From contig NZ_NIST01000001.1 of the NCBI RefSeq assembly GCF_002335745.1, positions 3,472,354 through 3,536,353 of the forward strand: a stretch of 64,000 nucleotides of DNA. The letters are read 5' to 3'. A program made the translations under genes and the position numbers. The stretch is from Evansella halocellulosilytica (GTDB lineage: Bacteria > Bacillota > Bacilli > Bacillales > Salisediminibacteriaceae). This document shows, piece after piece, positions 8,021 to 20,900 of this stretch (positions are counted from its first letter, which is position 1; the number at the start of each line of letters is the position of its first letter). The notes under the pieces are model-generated. The model was not told the DNA's origin. It ran no database searches and worked only from the letters and a program-made list of their open reading frames with translations.

Positions 8021-8050
8021 AACCTTCCATATAGTGGAAGGTTTTTTTAT
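8021..8050 (+). terminator. Riboswitch-controlled terminator before nrdA
   Basis: AACCTTCCA (8021-8029) pairs with TGGAAGGTT (8035-8043), followed by a run of T residues. It lies between the cobalamin aptamer and the nrdA start and is the likely expression platform. Confidence 0.85.
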
Positions 8051-8079
8051 TAAAAATTTTAGTGAAGCAGGTGTTCAAT

Positions 8080-10290
8080 ATGTTAAAAACTATCAATCGA
8101 ATAACTGAATTAACGAATGAATTAGCAAATCAGTATCCCTCACTTTCATGGGATCATTTTCACGAGCGGCTAAAAAATAAAAACATTGAACTAGCGAGTA
8201 TTCATAACATTTCTGATCAAATCGTCATGACAGCATTAGATCAACTGACTGCTGAGGAGTCTGATTGGACGTTTGTTGCAGCACGATTATTTTTAACTCA
8301 ACTTTATACTAATGTCGAAAATAGCCGTCGTATGAAAGCTTATGATGACTTTCACAGTTTATTAGTATATTTGACAGAAAAAAAATTATACAGTGATCAA
8401 TTAATGTCATTATACAGTTCAGATGAAATCCGTACGTTAGGAAATCAATTAAATAGCGAAAAAGATCATTTGTTTACATATATCGGGCTAAAAACGATTG
8501 CTGATCGTTATTTATGTAAAGATCATGATGGAAATATTGTTGAGTTACCTCAAGAGCGTTTCCTCATCATCGCAATGACATTAATGATGAACGAAAAAAA
8601 AGATCAGCGTCTTGAATTAGTGAAAGAAGCTTATTGGGCTCTTTCGAATTTATACATGACAGTTGCAACACCAACGTTAGCAAATGCAGGTAAAACTCAC
8701 GGGCAACTTTCCAGCTGCTTTATCGATACAGTTGATGATAGTCTCCGCGGAATTTTTGACAGTAATACTGATGCTGCAACAGTGAGTAAAAACGGGGGAG
8801 GTCTAGGAATTTATTTAGGGAAGGTCCGTGCAAAAGGGAGTTCGATTAAAGGGTTTAAAGGGAATTCATCCGGTGTACTCCCTTGGATGAAGCAATTAAA
8901 TAACACCGCAGTCAGTGTCGATCAATTAGGGCAACGTCAAGGTGCAATCGCTGTTTATCTTGATGTGTGGCATAAAGATATATTCTCCTTTTTAGATGCA
9001 AAACTAAATAACGGTGATGAACGACAACGAACACATGATTTATTTACCGGTGTATGTTTGCCTGACCTCTTTATGGAAAAAGTGGAGTCAAGAGAGGATT
9101 GGTATTTATTTGACCCACATGAAGTGAGAGAAGTGATGGGCTTTTCACTAGAAGATTATTACGATGAAGAAAAAGGGAGTGGCAGCTTCAGAGAGAAGTA
9201 TGAAGCATGTGTGTTATCTAATGAACTAACTTATGAAAAAGTCCCAGCGATTGACATTATGAAGAGAATAATGATCTCACAGCTTGAAACGGGTACACCT
9301 TATATGTTTTATCGTGATAACGTTAATCGGGCAAATCCAAATAAACATCAAGGAATGGTGTATGCTTCAAATTTATGTACAGAAATTATGCAAAATATGA
9401 GTGCAACAACTGTCATTGAAGAAACGATTGACAATGGAGAGATTATTACTCGTAAAAAACCAGGCGATTACGTTGTTTGTAATTTAAGTTCGATTGCTCT
9501 TGTAAGAACATTAAAAGCGAACGTATTAGAGCGATTAATCAACATTCAAGTAAGAATGCTTGATAATGTCATTGATATTAATTCGCTTGATGTACCTCAA
9601 GCACATTTAACAAATAACAGATATCGCGCGATTGGCTTAGGAACATTTGGGTGGCATCATTTGCTCGCTATAAATAATATAAAATGGGAGTCAGATGAAG
9701 CAGTCGCATATGCAGATGAACTATATGAGGAAATCGAATATTACACAATTAAAGCTAGTATGAAAATTGCAAAAGAAAAGGGAGCTTATTCGTATTTTAA
9801 AGGTTCTGATTGGGAGAACGGGACTTATTTTGAGCGTAAACATGACAAATCAGATAGATGGAAAGGACTTCAAGAGGAAATAAAAGTACACGGTTTAAGA
9901 AACGGCTATTTAATGGCAGTTGCACCTAATTCAAGTACGTCAATCATTGCGGGTTCTACCGCTTCGATTGATCCAATTTTCAATAAAGAATATGCGGAAG
10001 AAAAAAAGAACTACAAAATACCAGTAACTGCACCTGACTTATCGCCAGAAACAACATGGTATTATAAGCCAGCTCATCTAATTGACCAAGAGTGGAGCAT
10101 AAAACAAAACGCAGCAAGACAGAAGCATATTGATCAATCTGTATCCTTTAATCTATACGTACAAAATACGATTAAAGCAAAAGAGCTGCTACATTTGCAC
10201 TTAACAGCATGGAGTCACGAGCTAAAAACAACTTATTATGTTCGATCGACTTCAAGCAACCTTGAGGATTGCGAGAGTTGTTCAAGCTAA
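8080..10290 (+). CDS. nrdA: Class I ribonucleoside-diphosphate reductase, alpha (large) subunit
   Basis: 736 residues from ATG 8080 (GCAGGTG 6 nt upstream; the in-frame GTG at 8062 lacks an RBS). It reduces ribonucleotides to deoxyribonucleotides in the cytosol. Active-site landmarks are visible: LSSCFIDTVDDS (first redox Cys), SNLCTEIMQN (thiyl-radical Cys with Asn and Glu), VCNLSSIAL (second redox Cys), paired tyrosines in TTYYVRS, and a C-terminal CESCSS pair for re-reduction. The N-terminus begins almost directly with the helical domain, and no ATP-cone allosteric motif is visible, so dATP overall-activity control by that domain is probably absent. First gene of nrdAB, 21 nt before nrdB. 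Regulated by NrdR boxes and the B12 riboswitch. No nrdI or glutaredoxin gene adjoins. Confidence 0.92.
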   Translation: MLKTINRITELTNELANQYPSLSWDHFHERLKNKNIELASIHNISDQIVMTALDQLTAEESDWTFVAARLFLTQLYTNVENSRRMKAYDDFHSLLVYLTEKKLYSDQLMSLYSSDEIRTLGNQLNSEKDHLFTYIGLKTIADRYLCKDHDGNIVELPQERFLIIAMTLMMNEKKDQRLELVKEAYWALSNLYMTVATPTLANAGKTHGQLSSCFIDTVDDSLRGIFDSNTDAATVSKNGGGLGIYLGKVRAKGSSIKGFKGNSSGVLPWMKQLNNTAVSVDQLGQRQGAIAVYLDVWHKDIFSFLDAKLNNGDERQRTHDLFTGVCLPDLFMEKVESREDWYLFDPHEVREVMGFSLEDYYDEEKGSGSFREKYEACVLSNELTYEKVPAIDIMKRIMISQLETGTPYMFYRDNVNRANPNKHQGMVYASNLCTEIMQNMSATTVIEETIDNGEIITRKKPGDYVVCNLSSIALVRTLKANVLERLINIQVRMLDNVIDINSLDVPQAHLTNNRYRAIGLGTFGWHHLLAINNIKWESDEAVAYADELYEEIEYYTIKASMKIAKEKGAYSYFKGSDWENGTYFERKHDKSDRWKGLQEEIKVHGLRNGYLMAVAPNSSTSIIAGSTASIDPIFNKEYAEEKKNYKIPVTAPDLSPETTWYYKPAHLIDQEWSIKQNAARQKHIDQSVSFNLYVQNTIKAKELLHLHLTAWSHELKTTYYVRSTSSNLEDCESCSS

Positions 10291-10311
10291 GTGACAAGAG
10301 GGGGATTTTCA

Positions 10312-11349
10312 ATGGAAAAATTAAAAGAAAGAAAATTATACGATGTACATGCACCGAATGCGTCAACAAAAATTATCAACGGGGAAAGTTCGAACGTACT
10401 AAATTGGGACGATGTAAGGTTTACTTGGGCATATCCGTTATATAAAAATATGCTAGGCAACTTTTGGACACCGTTTGAAATAAATATGTCAACTGATGCG
10501 AAGCAATTTCTCACCCTATCTGATGAAGAGCAGGAATCTTTCAAAAAAATTATCGGTCTTCTTGCATTTCTAGATAGTATCCAGACTGACTACTCGATGC
10601 ATGTCGCACGATATTTAACTGATTCTAGTTTATCGGCCTTAATGACAGTATTATCATTCCAAGAAGTTGTTCATAACCAAAGCTATTCTTACGTTTTATC
10701 AAGTCTAGTAAAGAAAAGCGAACAAGATGAAATTTTTGAATACTGGAAACATGATGAAGTTTTAAGAGAACGTAATGACTTCATAGCGGAAGGATACGAA
10801 AATTTTGTCCAAAATCCAACACCGAAGACATTTTTACAATCAATCGTATATGATGTCATATTAGAAGGATTAAATTTTTATTCTGGTTTCAGCTTTTTCT
10901 ATCATTTGGCAAGAGAACAAAAAATGGTCTCTACTTCAACGATGATTAATTATATAAACAGAGATGAACAATTACATGTTTATTTGTTTGCTAATATCTT
11001 TAAAGAAGTTCGCAAAGAATTTCCAGAACTTCAAGGCGAAGAAATAGATAAGTTCGTTCAAAGCACGTTTATTAAAGCAGCAGAGCTCGAAACAAAATGG
11101 GCGAATTATATAATCGGTAATAAATTCCCTGGAATACCTCTTTCTGATTTAGAAAACTATATTAAATTTATGGCGAATAAACGGGTAAATGAACTAGGAG
11201 TTGAAAGACCATTCGATGGTTATCGATCTAATCCAATGCGTTGGATCAAAGTGTATGAAGATATGAACAGTGGAAAAACAGATTTCTTTGAGCAGAAATC
11301 AAGACAGTACACAAAAGTATCTGAAGACAATGGCTTTGACGATTTATAA
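10312..11349 (+). CDS. nrdB: Class I ribonucleoside-diphosphate reductase, beta (radical) subunit
   Basis: 345 residues from ATG 10312, 6 nt after AAGAGGGGGA. It houses the dinuclear metal centre and tyrosyl radical that start catalysis in the alpha subunit. Expected ligands are all present: Asp88 (FLDSIQ), Glu118 and His121 (QEVVHNQSY), Glu185 (ILEGLNFYSGF), Glu219 and His222 (RDEQLHVYL). The radical tyrosine is present as Tyr125, four residues after His121, so this is not a Tyr-less class Ic form. Length is normal. Cotranscribed with nrdA and followed by a terminator. Without a neighbouring nrdI the cofactor (Fe-Fe or Mn-Mn) cannot be deduced. Confidence 0.92.
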   Translation: MEKLKERKLYDVHAPNASTKIINGESSNVLNWDDVRFTWAYPLYKNMLGNFWTPFEINMSTDAKQFLTLSDEEQESFKKIIGLLAFLDSIQTDYSMHVARYLTDSSLSALMTVLSFQEVVHNQSYSYVLSSLVKKSEQDEIFEYWKHDEVLRERNDFIAEGYENFVQNPTPKTFLQSIVYDVILEGLNFYSGFSFFYHLAREQKMVSTSTMINYINRDEQLHVYLFANIFKEVRKEFPELQGEEIDKFVQSTFIKAAELETKWANYIIGNKFPGIPLSDLENYIKFMANKRVNELGVERPFDGYRSNPMRWIKVYEDMNSGKTDFFEQKSRQYTKVSEDNGFDDL

Positions 11350-11412
11350 GAAAAACGTAGCTTTCAAAATGATGAAAATGAACGTGCTTCTGGAAAAAAC
11401 TAGTAAAGTAGA

Positions 11413-11446
11413 GAGGCTGTCCCAAAAGTGACAGTCTCGTCTTTTT
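11413..11446 (+). terminator. Terminator of the nrdAB operon
   Basis: GAGGCTGTC (11413-11421) pairs with GACAGTCTC (11430-11438, one G-T), followed by GTCTTTTTG. Confidence 0.75.
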
Positions 11447-11449
11447 GTC

Positions 11450-11700
11450 CCTTCATAAAGCTTGATATCACATTTCCTTCAACATATCGAATTTTGTACG
11501 CTAGCAAATTTCAACCTTAAATACTTGAATTCCTGTACGCTGAGGACATGGGCTATCTAGTTGAAAGATATGTTATGCTGCAGCTTCTGCCCCTTTGAAA
11601 TCAGGGATTCTATCTTTCAAAGGGAAGGAAAACGGCCGACTTTTTCTTTCTCCATGTTTCCCCAAACTTCTTCGCGAATGACTTTCTTCGATTGGCTCAC
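11450..11700 (-). pseudogene. Decayed 5' fragment of a COG0212 (5-formyl-THF cyclo-ligase-like) gene
   Basis: On the complement a GTG at 11700 behind TTTAGGAGTAGATCAA starts SQSKKVIREEVWGNMEKEK, then VGRFP. After a frameshift the frame continues LKDRIPDFKGAEAAA, a stop, then HIFQLDSPCPQRTG and further stops. From memory, Bacillus proteins of the COG0212 family begin with the same pattern (VW..MEKE..GRFP.P..GRIPNFKGAE.AA, later DSPQ). The remnant covers roughly the first 80 codons with at least one frameshift and three stops and no 3' two-thirds. It fills most of the gap between nrdB and the giant protease. The remaining 11701-11935 shows nothing I can name. Confidence 0.5.
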
Positions 11701-11959
11701 TTTGATCTACTCCTAAACAACTTATTTCTATAGTATAGCCCATTCATCGATTATTGGACAAACAGAGTGAATGCCAGCATAACTATGCTTTTAGACCCAG
11801 GTCTTTACTTATGCCTTTCGTTAAATGCCACCATTTCTTAAAATTCGACAGTTCCACCATTGCTTCGGGCTTATTTTTATCAGAAAAATCAGAATTTTAG
11901 AGGGGATCGTCGTTTTTTCCAGAATTTTTAAATGAATGATAATGAAGGGGGTTGCTTTT

Positions 11960-14900
11960 TTGCGAGAGGGAGCCGTGTTAAGGAAGTTGATCCTAGTGTT
12001 TTTTGTATGTCTACTAACGTTTTCTACGATATTTCCTAATTTAGCAGGAGCTGAGCAAGGAGAGATTGTAGATCTACAGGCTGAAGATGAGAGGGTTGAA
12101 AAAGAGCGGGAGGACACTTTTTTCGAGGGAAGTGATGAAGCAGATGCTGTTGAAGAGGATGAATTAGCTACAGTTTTATCAGGCCTTGAGTTGGAGACTC
12201 CGGACTTTGAAGACGTGGGTGTGTCGGAAAAGATAGAAAGTGAAGTAGCTGATGTGTTAAAAGAGAGCGAGACAGTGGATGTGATTGTCCGCTTAAAGGA
12301 TGCCGAAGAGACTATGGTTGAAGGGTTATACGTGCAAGCCCGTGGGTTAGATTCGCGCTCGGAGCGGATCGAGTTTGTTCAGGAAAGGTTGAAAGATAAT
12401 GCAAAAGCTTCTCAGCAGGGTATTAAGCAGACTTTTCAAAGGTTGGAAGAGCGCGGTCATGGTGAGGTGAAGCAGTCGTACTGGATTATTAACGGGATTG
12501 CTGCTTCTGTAACAGAGGATGGGTTAAAGGAATTGCAAAACCGCGAAGACGTGAAGAAGATTACGTTGGACCGGGAAATTGAATTACCGGAAATTACAGT
12601 TGAGGACTCCGAGCCGCGATTGCCAGAGTGGGGGTTAGAGAAAATAAATGCTCCACAAGTGTGGGGAGAGTATGGTCTTAAAGGTGACGGGATTGTCGTT
12701 GGGATAATGGATACGGGTGTTGAAGGGGATCATGAAGCATTAAAGCATAATTACCGTGGGCGAGATGGTGACCATACGTATTCGTGGGCGGATTTTTCTG
12801 GACAAGGGTATGGCACGCCTCAAGATGGTAATGGACATGGGACTCACGTAGCTGGCTCTGCTGTTGGAGGTGGTTCCGGAGAGCCTATTGGTGTTGCACC
12901 TGAAGCAGAATGGATTGCAGCAAAAATATTTAATGATGCAGGATCAACTACCACGTCTGCGATTCACGCAGCGTTTGAGTGGTTTATGGCACCTGGGGGA
13001 GACCCGGAGATGGCACCGCATGTGGTAAATAACTCATGGGGGAATGCGAATTCGTATAACACAGAGTTTTACGATGGTGTTCAAGCTTGGGTTGCTGCTG
13101 GGATATTCCCATTGTTTGCAGCAGGGAATAACGGACCAGGTTCGGAGACGATTGGTTCACCGGCAAGTTTTCCCGAATCATTTGCGATCGGAGCAACAGA
13201 CGTAAATGATCAGATTGCTGGTTTTTCAAGTCGTGGACCGGTGTTTTGGGATGATGGAGACGGTGAACGGAAGCGTTACTTAAAGCCTGAGGTTTCTGCT
13301 CCGGGTCATGAAATATATTCAGCGTGGCCGACCGCTCGCGGAGAGGGGGCGTACAATACAATTAGTGGAACGTCAATGGCAACCCCGCATGTCGCAGGGG
13401 CGATTGCGCTTTTACTCCAAGCAAAGCCGGAGCTCTCACTCGATGAGGTAGTTGAGTTGTTAGAGGTTACAGCTCGTGGAGAGGGGCATATGGGGACACT
13501 ACCGAATGACTTGTACGGTCACGGTATTATGAATATTTATCAAGCCGTTACCGAAGCTTCGTTTTCCGGACAATTAACAGGAACGCTGTCAGATGAAGAG
13601 GGGCATCCGCTTGAAGGGATTGTTCGTATTCCTGCGCAGTCTATGGAATATGAAGTAGGCGAAACAGGACAATTTTCCTTTAGTGTTCGTGAAGGAACCT
13701 ACGATGTGCAGGTTGCGAGCTTTGGATATGAAACGTTAGAAACAGAAGTTACAATCGTTCAAGGTGAAGAAATGGACGTGGCGTTTACACTAGAAGCGTC
13801 ACCTCGTCATACATTATCCGGTTCGGTTGCGACAATAGAAGGAGAGCCGGCTGCTTTTGCTTATATTAGGGTTGAAGATACACCTTTAACAGCAGTTAGA
13901 ACCGATCAGTCTGGTCAATTTGAAATCACCGATTTACCTACAGATGACTACGTTCTTCATGTAAGTGGAGAAGGCATTTCTAGGAAAATAGTAGAAGTAA
14001 CACTAGAAAGCGACGAGGAAATTGACATTATCGTTCATACGGAGCAGACTGCTGCCAAGCGGGATTGGAAAACCGCGAACAATAACTTGAATCGAAATGC
14101 CATATCTGCTAATGCGATTGATGTCGATCGTTTGTCTGAAACGTGGAGCTATGACGATCGTTCAAAAGGTCAGATTCTCTTTTCCACCCCGGCTGTTGGG
14201 GAAGGCAAGGTTGTGTTTGTGACTGACCGGGGCTGGATTACGACGTTAGATAAACGAACGGGCGATGAAGTATGGAGCGTGCGAATGGGCAACACCAACC
14301 GCTCCTCACCTACAATCGAGGAAGGCGTTGTTTATTTATCGGGCGGTAATAATGGTCAAATTTATGCATTAGAGCTTACGACAGGGCGTGTGCTGTGGAG
14401 CGTTGATGTAGGATCTCCCGCAATCTATGAATCTCCCTTGTATGATAATGGTACGGTTTATGTAAGCTCAGGACTATCTGATGATGCCGTGGTGACTGCG
14501 TTAGATGCAGAGAGTGGTGAGATAAGATGGCAGCAACCTTTAGGTTCCCCTACTTACTTTGGCGGAAGTATCGGAGAAGGTTATTTGTATATCGGAAGCT
14601 ATGATAACCGGACACTTAGGGCACTATCTTTAGAGGATGGAGAAGAAGTGTGGCAAATCACTTTAGAAAATCAAGGATTTGCATCACGTCCTGTTTATGA
14701 AGACGGCAAACTCTATGTCGCTAGTACAAACTTTGGTAACGGACAAGGTACACTTCATGTCATTGATGCGGCTTCTGGTAATGCCATTTGGCAAAATAGT
14801 TCGGTCGGTGACACACAAGCGGGATCGCCGATTGTCTATGAGGATCTTGTTGTCATTGGTTCTGCGGCTCAACCGGTCGTTCGTGCATTTGACCGAGAAA

Positions 14901-17900
14901 CAGGAGACGAAGTGTGGGTGAACCGTGATGTCGGGATGTCGTTGCATAATGGTGCAGTTACAGCCGATGGAACGTTATACATTACGAATACAAACGGTAT
15001 TTTATACGGCTTAGATGTTCTCACCGGGGAACGTATGTATGATATGTCACTTTCTGATTATAGTACTTCGGGGATTGCTGTGACGTCTGGAAGGCTGATT
15101 GTTCCGCATCGTTCGGGTATTTATAGTTTTGACGCACCTGGTGTACTAACAGGAGAGATCACATCCTCATCTGGAGAACCAATTGAAGGGTTTACCCTTG
15201 TTACAGAAACTGGAAAGAAAGTCGAAGCTGATAAAGATGGAATGTTCCGTTTGGACCATGAGCCTGGAGAGTATACAGTTCGAGTTGGACAATATGGATA
15301 TCAACAGCGTGAAGAAACAGTTACATTCATTTCAGGATATGAAGAAGAACGATCCTATGAACTTCCTAAAGCAGGTACAGGTTCGGTTATTGTTTCTGCA
15401 GTAGACGAACAGAATGGAAAGGCTCTTGAAGGGGTGAATCTCACGTTTAAGGATACGCCGGTTGAAGGAGTAAGCGATAAAGACGGAGAATTTGAAGTTA
15501 ACAGTATGTATGAAGGAATCTATAAGCTCACAGGCTCGAATGGCGGGTATGTCACCTATGAAGAAGAGGTTGTCATTACCGCTGGTGAACAGACGGAGAT
15601 TACGGTTTCTCTTGTACCGATCGATATTGCTGTTTTAAATGATTATGAGTCCGAGATGACAACGACGCTTAACGTGAACGGATATACAGCTGAAGAACGA
15701 GAGTGGGATGTCATTGATGAAATAGAAAAATATGAGATTTTACTTCTAAACGGTGCATACGGTTCTGGTGGGTGGCAACCGGATGAAGAGTTGTTTATAG
15801 ATCTTGTAGATGCTGCGAAGGAACGAGATGTAAGCATTGTGTTTGCCGATGCTTGGGGAGGAAATTACGGGTCGATTCGTCAGCTTACAAATTATCTCGG
15901 CAACCCAAGAGAGATCGCTCACCATTTCGGGACGGGAAGTGTTCGTATTCAAGTCGATGAACAACACCCGATTTTTGAAGGCTATGAAAATGGCGATCGC
16001 TTCACAGTTTATGAGCGTACTGGTGACTTTGCCTGGTTTAATCACTATACAGGACGCCATTTAGCAAGTGTTGGCAGTACATCGCAAGGGTTTATGGGCT
16101 CGGGGGTTGCTTATCAAGCGGTTTCTGAAAATAGTGCCCATTTACTATTGGCAAGTCACGGTGCGGCACCGTGGATTTCACCTCTTCAAGGGTGGCTATC
16201 CCCACAACAGGATATTTTCTTTAATGGCATTGACTTCTTGTTAAATACTGAATTTGGTGAATTGACGGGTACAGTGGAAAATGAAACTGGGGAACCAGTA
16301 GAAGCTCAATTCGAAATTTTAGAAACTGGCGTCACTTTCTCACCAGAGGAAGCGGGCGATTTGATGCAGTTTAACGTCTTTCATGACGAGGGGGCCTATA
16401 CACTTGAGACACGAGCACCTGGCTATGAGACGGTCACTCAGGAAGTAACTTTTTCTCATGGTGAGCCATCTGAGTTTGAAATCGTGTTAGGTGGCAGTGA
16501 TGGAGGAACGATTACCGGAACGGTCGTCAATGGTCAAACGAATCAGGTGAATGAAGGAGTAGAAGTAACGTTAACCGATCTTGACGAAGAAGTGATAGAA
16601 GAAAGTGTGACCGGGTCGAATGGTCGCTTCACATTCTCTGAATTAACGGACGAACAATACACACTGACGTTTGAAAAAGAAGATTTCTTCAGCTATGAGG
16701 AAACGGTAGACCTTAATCGTTTAGATGGAGAACTATCGGTAAAGCTTTATCCGGTACCGGAGATGGCCGTCTTAGGAGATTATTTCTCTTCGGGGACGAA
16801 CTTCCAAGCTGTTTTTGCTGAGCGCGGTGTTGAGGTCGATCATTTGACGATGAATGAAGCCATTGACGAAATTGGAAACTACGAAGTCATTTTCGTTAAT
16901 GAAATCTCAGGAAATCCAGCACAAGAAAGGCTTAATGAGCTTTTAAAAAGAGCAGATGAATACGAAACGAGTCTCGTCTTTGGTGATACTTATTGGACAC
17001 AGTCTGGTGTAAACCAACTGAAAGAACGTCGTGGAGATCCGGGTGTTCGGGAGCAGGTGTCAGATACGTCTTCTGCTGCAGGGTATGTAGTCCATGAAGA
17101 GCATCCAATCTTTAATGGAAGGGAAGCAGATGAATTCATTGAGTTGCTGCTTCCGTCGCAAAGCTCGGTTACTTATTTTGATGAGTACAGTGGATATCCG
17201 TTAGCTGATATCAAGCATGAAGACCAAGAGGAAGCGTACGGTTTAGGCATAGCTTACAAACCGAGAACCGCAAACAGTGTTGAAGTGTTAATGTCAGGAC
17301 ACGGCTTTTCCTTCACTCATCACGGAGGTCATTACACAGATAACGCGAAAGATCTGTTAGCTCAGACGATGATCTGGGCTGCATATGAACGGTTTAATAC
17401 GATCCAAGGAACTGTTACTGATTCAGATGGTGAACCTCTCTTGGCATCTGTTGAAGTCGTTGGCGAAGGGTTTGGAACTGAAACCAATTCTGAAGCAGGT
17501 ACATTTTCAATCGCGATTAACGAAGGAACGTACCACATTGAGGTTAGTGCGTATGGTTATGACACTGTTGTTCAAGAAGTGGAAGTAAGTGAAGAAACAG
17601 AGCCATTTACAATCGAGATGGTTGTTGATGCAGATGCTGCAAGTATTTCTGGCGTGATCGTTGATGAATCAAATGGTCAAGCCATTGACGGTGCACATAT
17701 TGACATTATCAATATTCCACGTGAAACGACAAGTAATGAGAACGGCAGCTACGAACTATCACGAATGATGCCAGGTAACTATGATTTCGTTATTGAAGCA
17801 GATGGATACGTAGTAAAAGAATTGAGTGTGGAGCTTTCACCGTCTGAGGAAAAACAGCTCCAGCTCGAATTAAAACCATCGCCTACAGTAGGTGTCATAG

Positions 17901-20900
17901 TTGATACAACATCGTCAAATGCTGTTTCATTAGACGAATACCTTACAGACAGAGGTTATCTCGTTGAACATTTCTTCTATGATGAAACTGATCAATTGAA
18001 TGAAGTGGATGTCGTAATCGCAAACTCTGACTATAATAACGATTTAATCCCTTCAGAGGAAGTTTTCAATTTGTTCCTAAGTGAACTTGATGCATCAAGA
18101 ACGCCAGTGATATGGACAGGGCAGCATGGCGGACGGGGAAGTATTCGTTTCCTTGAGCAATATGAGGGTGATCCTAATGAAGTGACTGGGGGATCACAAG
18201 CAGGTATGCAAGGTATCGTTTTGGACGAACATCCTCTAGTTGAAGGTTTGACTGTGGAAGAAACCTTTGAATTGAATGCACGATCCAACTATTATTACAC
18301 CTTTGACGGATACCGAGGTACGACGATTGCTGATGTATTGAATCGTTCTGATGAAAGAGTCGGAGCGATGGTTGGCTATAAAGGACGGACAATTGATTCT
18401 GTTGAAATTTTACTTGCCAATATGACCTTCAGTCATTCGTGGCATCCAGGTCTTGATGAATTTGATGAAAACAGAGAGACAATTTTTCAAAATGCGCTTA
18501 CGTATGCCCTTGAGCAAGATGAAGCACTCGTCGGTGAGCTTCATGGATCGTTAATTAATGATCAGGAATTAGCTGTTTCAGGCGAGGTGTCAGTGAGTGA
18601 GACGGGGCAAACGATAATGACCGATGAAAATGGGGAGTTCTTTCTTGGACTTGAAGAAGGGACTTATGAGCTGACGTTATCAGCATATGGTCACGTTAAT
18701 AAAACGGTATCAGTCACGGTAGATAATGGTGAACAGCATGAAGAGGCTTACGTTTTACAATCTGAAAATGCCGGTGTTCTATCCGGTCAAGTGTCAGCCG
18801 ATTCATCCGGAGATACGCTTGAAGGAGCGAATGTGCAAGTGCTCGGAACCCCGAGACAGACAACGACCGATGAAAACGGCGACTTCAGCTTGTCTCTACC
18901 TGAAGGTGAATACAATGTAAGAATTACAGCAGCGGGCTACTCACCAGAGCAATTGAACGACATTACCGTTGTGGCAGGAGAGGAGACAGAGGTAACGGTT
19001 GCGCTAGGTAACCCAGAAGCGATTGCGATTTTGGCTACATCCTTGAACTACAATCGGTTGAGTGAGTTTTTAGAAGGCGAAGGGTATGAGCTTTCATTCT
19101 ATGATAGAGGGGAGTATGCTGACCTACAAGAAAGCCTCGCTAACTATGCCCTCGTCATTTATAACGACAAGGACTTGTCAAAGTCAGATGATGAGTTAGA
19201 AGCTTTTGTAGAGGCAGCAGATGAAGCAGAAACGAGTATCCTATTCCCGTCTCAATTTGGCAGTGGCACGATCCGTTACCTTGTAAGTACATTTGGGGAT
19301 CCTGAAAATGTTCGTCAAGGCTTTGAAAGTCAGGCGATTAATGTCACAGTAGAAGAAAGCCACCCTATTTTTAGTGGCTATCATGTTGGCGATGAAGTTG
19401 AAATTTTAAATAATGGAACGAGTAACCAGCAATATTCCGTTTATGACAACTACAGTGGAGCAACAATCGGGTCTTTGTCCCACACTGATAAAGGTGTCAT
19501 TGGTGAAGGTATTGGTTACAGTTACCGGACAGCGAATAGTGTCCACATTTTAATGAGTGGATTTGCCGCCAGTACGTATGGTGCACCAGAAACTCGCTGG
19601 ACGAATGACGCAAAACAACTTTACTTGAATGCGATTGACTGGGGAATTTCCGCGAGCTTAGGTGAGATAAGAGGGAAAGTAACGAATGAAGAAGGAGAGG
19701 CAGTTTCAAGTGCAACGGTCTCTATCTTAGAAAATAATATGGAAACAAATACAGGAAGCAACGGTCAATTTCGTTTTGGTGTCGGTGAAGGCACGTATAC
19801 GCTTGAAATAAGACAACGAGGGTTTGAATCGACACAATTAGAAGTAACGGTTGAAAACGTCGGTGACACTGTAGAAGTCGATATCATTCTTAAAGCATTG
19901 GAAGGTGCAACACTTTCTGGACAAGTCGTGAATAATCAAACAGAAGACAACATAGCAGGAGCAAACGTAACTCTTCGCTCTGTAGCTGAAGATGAGATTG
20001 TCGATGAAATGGAAACAGATGAAAAAGGGAACTACCAGTTTGCTAATTTGTGGGACGGTGATTACGAGCTATTAATCGTACGTGAAGGCTATGCTGAAGT
20101 GAATGAAACCGTCACAATCGAGGGAGAGGATGTCCTAATGGATATAGGACTACACCCTTATGAGCTTGCGGTCATTGGTGATTTAAATGATGTGTTGGCA
20201 AACTTCCTAGCAGATCACGAATTATATGTTGAAGAGCGAGGTTGGGATGTAGCTAGTGATCTATCAGCATACAACACGATTGTTGTAAACTCGAACAAAG
20301 GATCTGAGGAAGAGATGGTGGCCTTAGTTGATGCAGCTGACGAAGCAGCAGTGAGCCTCATTTTCTTAGGTACTTACGGTGTTGCTGAAGGGTCAATTCC
20401 ACTTTACAAAGACGTTTATGGCGCACCGTCTCTTAACCAGCACGGGTATGACGAAGGTGCCGTGTACTTAGATGTTGCTATAGATCACCCAATTTTTGAA
20501 GCTTTTGATGATGAAGTGATTCTCATTCATAGTGAGCGAAGTCCCTTTGCGACTTACTTGGGTATGCCAGGCGAAGTTATCGGACAGCTCGTTGTAGATG
20601 AAGCTGAAAAAGGAGATGCAATCTCTTATGAATTTAGAGGAGAAGATCATCTTCACGTATTCTTATCTAGCTTTGCAGTTACAAATATGATTGGCCCCGA
20701 TTACGGCTGGACCGAGGACGGGCGTCAGTTGTTTGTAGAGGCTATTGAATGGACGATGGAAGCAGAAACAGAGATCGAAGAGCCAGAAGTTCCATCTGCA
20801 CCGGTATGGGATGAGACAAAACGTCGTACAAATGAACGTCCGGTTGCTCTTACTGGAACAGCAGACCCGAATACAACTGTACATGTGTACGAGGAACGAG

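Noticed and set aside
13000-20900. Numerous short frames in other phases of the giant protease gene
   Set aside because: The main frame is continuous with clear domains; these are shadows.
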